DNA of 64,000 nucleotides from Chloroflexota bacterium (GTDB lineage: Bacteria; Chloroflexota; Ktedonobacteria; Ktedonobacterales; JADMIN01). Position 1 is the stretch's first letter. The number at the start of each line of letters is the position of its first letter. Where the stretch lies: contig JAJPKE010000024.1 in assembly GCA_021323855.1 (NCBI GenBank), positions 62,001-126,000 on the forward strand, given 5' to 3'. Of the stretch, positions 59,429 through 64,000 are shown piece by piece. Below the pieces are notes generated by a model. It was given only the letters and a program-made list of their open reading frames with translations. It was not told the origin of the DNA and did no database searches. The translations under genes were made by a program, and so were the position numbers.

Positions 59429-60277
59429 ATGGCTGACTATATCTGGGGGCGCTACCCCGTACTCGAAGCGTTGCGCTCACGGCGGCGCGTGCATCGCATC
59501 CTGGTTGCGCAGGGTCCGCGAGACCCTGCGCTCGGCCTCGTACTGGATCAGGCGCGGCGCGTCGGCGTGCCGGTGGAGACGGCTTCGCGCCGCCATCTGG
59601 ACGACCTGACCCACAATGCCAATCACCAGGGCGTGCTGGCAGTTACCGCGCCACGCCAGTATGCCGAGGTGGAAGATATTCTGCGACGCGCAGAAGACCT
59701 CCATGAAGATGCGCTGATCCTGGTACTCGATATGATTCAGGACGTGCAGAATCTCGGCTCATTGATTCGCACGGCTGAGGTGGTCGGCGCACATGGCATC
59801 ATCATCCCCGAACACCGCGCCGCCGGCCTCACTCCCGCCGTGGACAAGACCTCCGCCGGGGCTGTGGAGTTCCTGCCTATCGCCCGCGTCGCCAACATCA
59901 CCCGCACGCTGGATGACCTCAAGAAACGCGGCATCTGGTGTATCGGGCTGGCAGGCGAGGCGGAAATCACCTATGACAAAGCTAACCTGACTGGACCTAT
60001 CGCCCTGGTGATCGGCAACGAAGGCAAGGGTATCAGCAGACTGGCGCGCGAGCATTGCGATCTGCTGATACGCATTCCCATGCGCGGGCACATCGGCTCG
60101 CTCAATGCTGCCGTCGCTGGCTCCGTCGCGCTCTATGAAATCTGGCGGCAACGCGGCTGGCAGACCAATGAATCCAACGAGGCGAATATGGCAACAGCGA
60201 CCGGCGATGCTGGCGATGCTGACGGCGAGATAATCGAGGCGATTGAGATAGACGACATGGAGGATGCTGGCGAATAG
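59429..60277 (+). CDS. rlmB: TrmH/SpoU-family rRNA 2'-O-methyltransferase (RlmB-like)
   Basis: SPOUT-fold methyltransferase, 282 aa. An N-terminal substrate-binding domain (YIWGRYPVLEALRSRRRVHRILV) precedes the knotted domain with ILVLDMIQDVQNLGSLIRTAEV, ALVIGNEGKGISRL and RIPMRGHIGSLNAAVAGSVALYEIWR, the three SpoU motifs. It should methylate G2251 of 23S rRNA or a similar site. An acidic tail of 40 residues is unusual. Second gene after cysS, as in many Gram-positive-type genomes. Confidence 0.93.
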   Translation: MADYIWGRYPVLEALRSRRRVHRILVAQGPRDPALGLVLDQARRVGVPVETASRRHLDDLTHNANHQGVLAVTAPRQYAEVEDILRRAEDLHEDALILVLDMIQDVQNLGSLIRTAEVVGAHGIIIPEHRAAGLTPAVDKTSAGAVEFLPIARVANITRTLDDLKKRGIWCIGLAGEAEITYDKANLTGPIALVIGNEGKGISRLAREHCDLLIRIPMRGHIGSLNAAVAGSVALYEIWRQRGWQTNESNEANMATATGDAGDADGEIIEAIEIDDMEDAGE

Positions 60278-60344
60278 GCTAACATTCCACGCTATACTAT
60301 CTCCAAAGATATTGCAGTAGCATCGGATACGGGATCGGTGAGCT

Positions 60345-60893
60345 ATGGGCATGGGACCACGCACCATACTGGTGGATGGCTACAACGTCATCCGCAACCT
60401 GCCGGGGCTGATGGCCGCCGAGCGCAGCAGCCTGCACGATGGGCGTGAAACCCTGCTCAAACAGATCGCCAGCCGCTACCGGCACACGCCACACCGGGTG
60501 ATCGTGGTCTTCGATGGCGACGGCCCAGCGGAGACACGGCAGGCGCTTCCGGGGCTGCCGCGCGGGCAGGTGATCTATTCGCGCCGGGGCGAGAGCGCCG
60601 ACAGCGTGATTCAGCGGCTGAGCGCAGAGGAACGGGCGGCGGGAGCCGAGTGCGTGGCCGTCAGCGACGATTTCGAGGTGCGCAGCGGCGTGCAAGCCAA
60701 CGGCGGCAAGGGCGCGCGCGTCAACGATTTGGGACGGCAACTGAACGAGCCATCCAAATATCAGCGGCGGCAGTACCAGCATCGCGCCTACCTGCGGCAA
60801 CAATGGGAGAAGGACTGCGACGACAACGATACCTCGCGAATCTCCTCACGCCAGAAGAAGCGCCAATCGCCGGATGACAACCTTTTGCGGTAG
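60345..60893 (+). CDS. yacP: NYN-domain (YacP/Rae1-like) endoribonuclease
   Basis: 182 residues of a PIN/NYN-fold nuclease. The first Asp is in ILVDGYNVIRNLPGL, the next acidic residues are in VVFDGDGPAE, and SADSVIQRL and VAVSDDFEVR complete a metal site. YacP (Rae1) cuts mRNA on the ribosome in Bacillus; this homologue is likely similar. A basic, polar C-terminal tail (YQRRQYQHRAYLRQQ) follows. It completes the cysS-rlmB-yacP run. Confidence 0.88.
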   Translation: MGMGPRTILVDGYNVIRNLPGLMAAERSSLHDGRETLLKQIASRYRHTPHRVIVVFDGDGPAETRQALPGLPRGQVIYSRRGESADSVIQRLSAEERAAGAECVAVSDDFEVRSGVQANGGKGARVNDLGRQLNEPSKYQRRQYQHRAYLRQQWEKDCDDNDTSRISSRQKKRQSPDDNLLR

Positions 60894-60988
60894 TATGTCG
60901 TATCAGGCTGTGTTGGGCTAACAGACGGGAATGATTTGTTCGAGAGTATATCCTGGTTGGTTTCAGGTGGCTGGAAGGGGGCAAGACG

Positions 60989-61273
60989 ATGGCGACGTTG
61001 ACCGATGACGAATTGCAGCAGGCGCTAACACAACTCAATGGCTGGCAGGTGGAAGATGGCATGCTGGTGAAGTCGCTACGGTTCTCGACCTTCCCCGACG
61101 GCATTGCCTTCGTCAACCGCGTGGCAGACCTCGCGGAAGACGCCGGCCACCATCCCGATATTGACATCCGCTATGCGACGATAACGCTACGCCTCTCTAC
61201 CCACGATGAGGGCGGCATCACAGCGAAGGACACCGCCCTGGCCCGGCGCATCAACGCGCTCTCCGGTCGCTAG
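60989..61273 (+). CDS. Pterin-4a-carbinolamine dehydratase
   Basis: 94 residues, DCoH/PhhB family. LNGWQVEDGMLVKSLRFSTF and the metal/substrate histidine block AGHHPDIDIRYATITLRLSTHDEGGITAKD are characteristic. It dehydrates 4a-hydroxy-tetrahydrobiopterin; a molybdopterin or other pterin role is also known for the family. No phenylalanine hydroxylase is adjacent. Its start is just upstream of the family-typical ATLTDDELQ. Confidence 0.92.
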   Translation: MATLTDDELQQALTQLNGWQVEDGMLVKSLRFSTFPDGIAFVNRVADLAEDAGHHPDIDIRYATITLRLSTHDEGGITAKDTALARRINALSGR

Positions 61274-61274
61274 C

Positions 61275-61314
61275 CCACACCCCAATCCCCTCCCCCATGC
61301 GTGGGAGAGGGGAG
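61275..61314. repeat. Dispersed hairpin repeat A, copy 4
   Basis: CCCCTCCCCC...GGGAGAGGGG core (61287-61312) just after the pterin dehydratase stop, between convergent genes. Confidence 0.75.
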
Positions 61315-61367
61315 GCAGAAGGGCACAGGCGCTCCATCTGGCGCAGATGAGGAGTGAACAGGCAGCC

Positions 61368-61646
61368 TTACTCTACGCCAATATCCCAGGCTTGCTCCAG
61401 GTCTTCACGCGAATACGCCTTGAAGGCGATCATCGTGCGTGTCTGCGTGATGCCCTCGATCTTTATCATGCGTTCGGTGACAACTTCTGCCAGGTCTTCA
61501 TGCCGCGCAAGCCGCAAGATGGCGACGAGATCATATTCGCCGGTGACCGAATAGACCTCGGCCACCCCTGGAATGGCAAGCAACGCCTGCGCCGTCGTGT
61601 TGATGGCATCGCGGCGCACATTGATCAGCACCAATGCGGAAATCAT
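61368..61646 (-). CDS. Stand-alone Lrp/AsnC ligand-binding (RAM) domain protein
   Basis: 92 residues forming only the C-terminal RAM domain: ALVLINVRRDAINTTAQALLAIPGVAEVYSVTGEYDLVAILRL and a final KAYSREDLEQ helix. No helix-turn-helix is present. Such proteins bind amino acids or act as regulatory partners of full Lrp proteins. ATG at 61646 has a weak ribosome-binding site; the longer frame overlaps element B. Confidence 0.88.
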   Translation of the reverse strand: MISALVLINVRRDAINTTAQALLAIPGVAEVYSVTGEYDLVAILRLARHEDLAEVVTERMIKIEGITQTRTMIAFKAYSREDLEQAWDIGVE

Positions 61647-61670
61647 AGGGCGGCTCCTATGCGCTCTTTT

Positions 61671-61779
61671 GCTCTCGGCTTTGAAAAGCCGGAGCAAGGA
61701 CGACAGGCTGAAGCCAACGGCAGAACATACGCAACGGCTTTAGCCTTCTATTCACGTGCGCCGGCAGTTTACTGCCGCG
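61671..61779. repeat. Dispersed element B, copy 2
   Basis: GCTCTCGGCTTTGAAAAGCCGG at one end and CGGCAGTTTACTGCCGCG at the other, identical in these ends to copy 1 (51230-51372). The middle is about 34 bases shorter. It lies between the RAM-domain and acyl-CoA ligase genes. Confidence 0.75.
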
Positions 61780-61790
61780 ATGCCAACCGA

Positions 61791-63329
61791 TTACACCGCC
61801 TGCGCCGCCTGGTCGCGTAGCTCGCGCCGCAACACCTTGCCGGTGTTGTTCTTGGGCAGTTCGTCGCGGAAGACGATCTTGCGCGGGCACTTGAAGGTGG
61901 CGATTTCATTGCGGCAGTAGTCCATCAACTCCTGCTCGGTCGCCTGTTGACCTTGCTTCAAGACGACATACGCCATCACCGACTCACCCTGATACGGGTC
62001 GGGATACTGCACCACCGCCGCATCGGCGACCGCTGGATGGCGGAACAGCACCTCTTCGACCTCACGCGGATAGACGTTGTAGCCGGAGACGTTTATCATG
62101 TCTTTTTTGCGGTCCACGATGCTGATATAGCCCTCAGCGTCCATCACTGCGAGGTCGCCGGTATGTAGCCAGCCATCTTGCAGCGCCTCGGCGGTCGCCT
62201 CCGGCTGGTGCCAATAGCCTTTCATGATATTCGCGCCCCGGCAGATCAGTTCACCCATCTCGCCGCGCGGGACCTCATTGCCTGCTGTGTCAACGATTTT
62301 GACCTCGACGCCGGGGAGCGGAAAACCGACGGTGCCGGGCCGGGTCTCTGGCGCGGCGGCGTTGGTCGTCACCACCGGCGACGCCTCGGAGAGTCCGTAG
62401 CCTTCGCTGATCGGCACGCCGGAGAGACCCTGGAACGCTTCCAGCACGCGCACTGGCAATGCAGCGGCGCCGGAGGCGACATAGCGCAGGCTGCTCACGT
62501 CGTAGTCGCGGATATTGGGTAGCTGCGCCCAGGCGACGAACATCGGCGGCGCGCCGTAGAGAACCGTACACTTGTATTTCTGGATCACTTCCAGGCTGGA
62601 GACCGGCTCGAAGCGCTCTATCAGCGCCATGCTCGCACCGTTCATCACCGCCAGATTCATGCCGACGTTCATCGCGTAGATATGGAAGAGCGGCAGCGCC
62701 AGCCAGACCACATCATCCGGGCGCGTGGTGATGGCGGGCACCATCATGCACTGTTCGCAGTTGGAGAGCAGGTTGCGATGGGTAAGCATTGCGCCTTTGG
62801 GGCGGCCTGTCGTGCCGGAGGTGTAGCAGATGACGGCGACATCTTCGGGGTTGACGGTGACGTTGGGCGGGGTAGTTGGGGCATTGCCGATGGTGCTGGC
62901 CCAGGCCAGTGTGCCGGGCGTTTCCTCCGGCGTGGCGAGGATCACATGCTGCAATTCCGGCGCGTTGGCGGCGGCGGCGACTGCCACTTTGTAATACGGC
63001 GCGGCATCCGAACGGAACGACATGATGGCTTTCGCGCCGCTATCCTTGAGGATGTACTCAACCTCACCGACTTTGTAGAGGACGTTCATCGGCACAACCG
63101 AGGCACCGGCTTTGAGGATGCCGTAATAGGCTTCCATGAACAGCGGCAAATTGTGCATCAGCAGCGCAACGCGATCCCCTGGCGCGATGCCCAGCGCGAT
63201 GAGCGCATTGGCCACCTGGTTGGCACGCCGGTCGAATTCGGCGTAGGTGGTGCCGTTGTCGCGGAAAATGATCGCCGTTTTGTCGGGATAGTGCGCCGCA
63301 GTCTGCGCAAGCATCTGGCCCAGGTCCAT
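61791..63329 (-). CDS. Long-chain fatty-acid--CoA ligase (AMP-binding family)
   Basis: 512-residue adenylate-forming enzyme: AMP-binding motif CYTSGTTGRPKGAMLTH, YGLSEASPV, GWLHTGDLAVMDAEGYISIVDRKKDMINVSGYNVYPREVEE (A8 motif) and the catalytic Lys in PKNNTGKVLRREL (A10). The order matches FadD-type acyl-CoA ligases; chain length and substrate cannot be fixed. GAGG lies 6 bases before the ATG at 63329; ATG at 63353 is the upstream alternative. It lies next to an SDR gene on the same strand. Confidence 0.93.
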   Translation of the reverse strand: MDLGQMLAQTAAHYPDKTAIIFRDNGTTYAEFDRRANQVANALIALGIAPGDRVALLMHNLPLFMEAYYGILKAGASVVPMNVLYKVGEVEYILKDSGAKAIMSFRSDAAPYYKVAVAAAANAPELQHVILATPEETPGTLAWASTIGNAPTTPPNVTVNPEDVAVICYTSGTTGRPKGAMLTHRNLLSNCEQCMMVPAITTRPDDVVWLALPLFHIYAMNVGMNLAVMNGASMALIERFEPVSSLEVIQKYKCTVLYGAPPMFVAWAQLPNIRDYDVSSLRYVASGAAALPVRVLEAFQGLSGVPISEGYGLSEASPVVTTNAAAPETRPGTVGFPLPGVEVKIVDTAGNEVPRGEMGELICRGANIMKGYWHQPEATAEALQDGWLHTGDLAVMDAEGYISIVDRKKDMINVSGYNVYPREVEEVLFRHPAVADAAVVQYPDPYQGESVMAYVVLKQGQQATEQELMDYCRNEIATFKCPRKIVFRDELPKNNTGKVLRRELRDQAAQAV

Positions 63330-63353
63330 CGCATACCTCGATTCATCAACCAT

Positions 63354-63491
63354 CCGGTAACACAGGTAACAAAAGAGCGAACGACGAGTATAGCTACATC
63401 ATCTCATCGCGCTGCACCGCCTCGCATCGGCCATATCAGGTACATCCATCATATTGGTCACAACCATCACATCCGTCAGGCGGTTACATGG
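63354..63491 (-). other. Gap between SDR and acyl-CoA ligase genes
   Basis: 138 bases with repeated CATC/CACATC units (for example around 63440-63480). No promoter or terminator stands out, and the two genes may share a transcript. Confidence 0.3.
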
Positions 63492-64000
63492 TCACATCAA
63501 AATGCCGGCGGGACCGCCAGCAACATAGATGACCTGTCCGCTGACATAGCTGGCATCGTCAGAGGCCAGGAAGGCGATCACGCTGGCGACCTCGCTGGGC
63601 TGGCCGATGCGCTGCAAGGCGATATGCTGCGACGCACCTGCCTGGAACGCTTCCGGCGTGATGCCCATGCGTTCGGCGGTGGCGCGGGTCATGTCAGTGT
63701 CAATGAAGCCGGGAGCGACGGCGTTGACGGTGATGCCGAAGCGGCCAAGCTCGATGGCGAGCGTGCGCGTCAGCCCTTGCAGACCGGCTTTGGCCGCCGA
63801 ATAGTTCGCCTGGCCGCGATTGCCCAGCGCGGAGGTGGAGGAAAGGCTGACGATGCGCCCGTATTTGGCGGGCACCATGTATTTCTGAGCAGCTCGCGCG
63901 CAGAGGAACGCGCCGCGCAGATGCACGTTGAGGACGCGATCCCAATCGTCATCGCTCATCTTGTGGATGAGGTTGTCGCGGATGATGCCAGCGTTGTTGA
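63492..64000 (-). CDS. SDR oxidoreductase (FabG-like), 5' end beyond the window
   Basis: C-terminal part of a short-chain dehydrogenase. NNAGIIRDNLIHKMSDDDWD lies at the window edge, followed by the catalytic Ser in SLSSTSALG, the YSAAK Tyr/Lys pair, and the VNAVAPGFIDTDM and IAFLASDDASYVSGQVIYVAGG blocks. It is an NADPH-dependent 3-oxoacyl reductase-like protein. The NAD-binding start (TGxxxGIG) is beyond base 64000. With the neighbouring acyl-CoA ligase it suggests acyl metabolism. Confidence 0.93.
   Translation of the reverse strand, partial: NNAGIIRDNLIHKMSDDDWDRVLNVHLRGAFLCARAAQKYMVPAKYGRIVSLSSTSALGNRGQANYSAAKAGLQGLTRTLAIELGRFGITVNAVAPGFIDTDMTRATAERMGITPEAFQAGASQHIALQRIGQPSEVASVIAFLASDDASYVSGQVIYVAGGPAGILM

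Noticed and set aside
61657..61790. Extension of a short minus-strand frame across element B
   Set aside because: The frame is made of repeat sequence (ending in FQSREQKSA) and is not a gene; the same reading appears in copy 1.
1..64000. CRISPR arrays, insertion sequences with transposase, phage genes, rRNA
   Set aside because: None seen. The repeats are short hairpin elements without spacers, transposase or phage features.

Overview
The window looks like a piece of a GC-rich (about 60 %) bacterial chromosome, most plausibly from the Chloroflexota (a Ktedonobacteria-like lineage). This rests on gene content and style: two LLM-class flavin oxidoreductases, a CDC48-type AAA ATPase, an aroK-aroB fusion, a DUF212/YuiD-type membrane protein, GAACNNNNGTTC-type SOS boxes, a serS T-box and many short hairpin-rich dispersed repeats. 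The taxonomic call is inference; no rRNA gene is present. About 63 protein genes and two tRNA-Ser genes are annotated, mostly single genes or short operons on both strands.

Layout. 0-3 kb: a WYL regulator cut by the window edge, convergent with argC-argB. 3.3-11.2 kb (+): a flavin/2Fe-2S reductase with apbE, an AlkD-like gene, a CaiB/BaiF CoA-transferase, then aroKB-aroQ-pepP. 11.5-16.2 kb (+): efp, a BCCP-like gene without the biotinyl lysine, xseA-xseB, a YuiD-type protein and a LysM/glucosaminidase gene that carries a dispersed repeat. 16.4-18.1 kb (-): serS with a T-box leader. 18.1-20.9 kb: an SOS-type ribbon-helix-helix gene, an Rrf2 regulator and cysK sharing an operator motif, and a small zinc-finger gene. 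21-25 kb: an epoxide-hydrolase-like gene, an LLM oxidoreductase, a cupin, a VOC protein and an ArsR-AHSA1 pair, with one operator motif at both the arsR and cupin promoters. 25.1-31.1 kb (-): an ABC ATPase, then a four-gene operon nuoB - NuoI/NuoE chimera - nuoF - NuoG/GltD-like fusion. 31.2-37.2 kb (+): a GNAT remnant, a membrane protein, cdc48 and two tandem secreted beta-helix paralogues. 37.2-46.7 kb: SRAP, LLM, TatA, an anchored protein, a pentapeptide-repeat protein, two tRNA-Ser genes, ruvB with an SOS box, an MBL hydrolase, membrane proteins and glpK. 47-57.2 kb: a HAMP-like membrane sensor, thiolase and enoyl-CoA hydratase, a lipoprotein, a two-subunit CoA-transferase, a GNAT, a receiver-like protein and queC. 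57.8-64 kb: the conserved cysS-rlmB-yacP run, a pterin dehydratase, an AsnC-type domain protein, an acyl-CoA ligase and an SDR cut by the right edge.

The most unusual material is the reduced complex-I-like operon (26.0-31.1 kb). It has a NuoB with all its cluster ligands, a protein joining half of NuoI to half of NuoE, a NuoF with an altered nucleotide-site loop, and an 805-residue NuoG/GltD-like multi-cluster flavoprotein. There is no nuoA, nuoC, nuoD or membrane-arm gene here. Other notable points are the BCCP-like protein with Asn in place of the biotinyl lysine, the ArsR operator pair with identical promoter geometry, the Rrf2 operator pair, two LexA-type boxes, apparently leaderless arsR and aroKB, a CysRS with a degenerate KMSKS loop, and an SGAT motif in the gene next to apbE.
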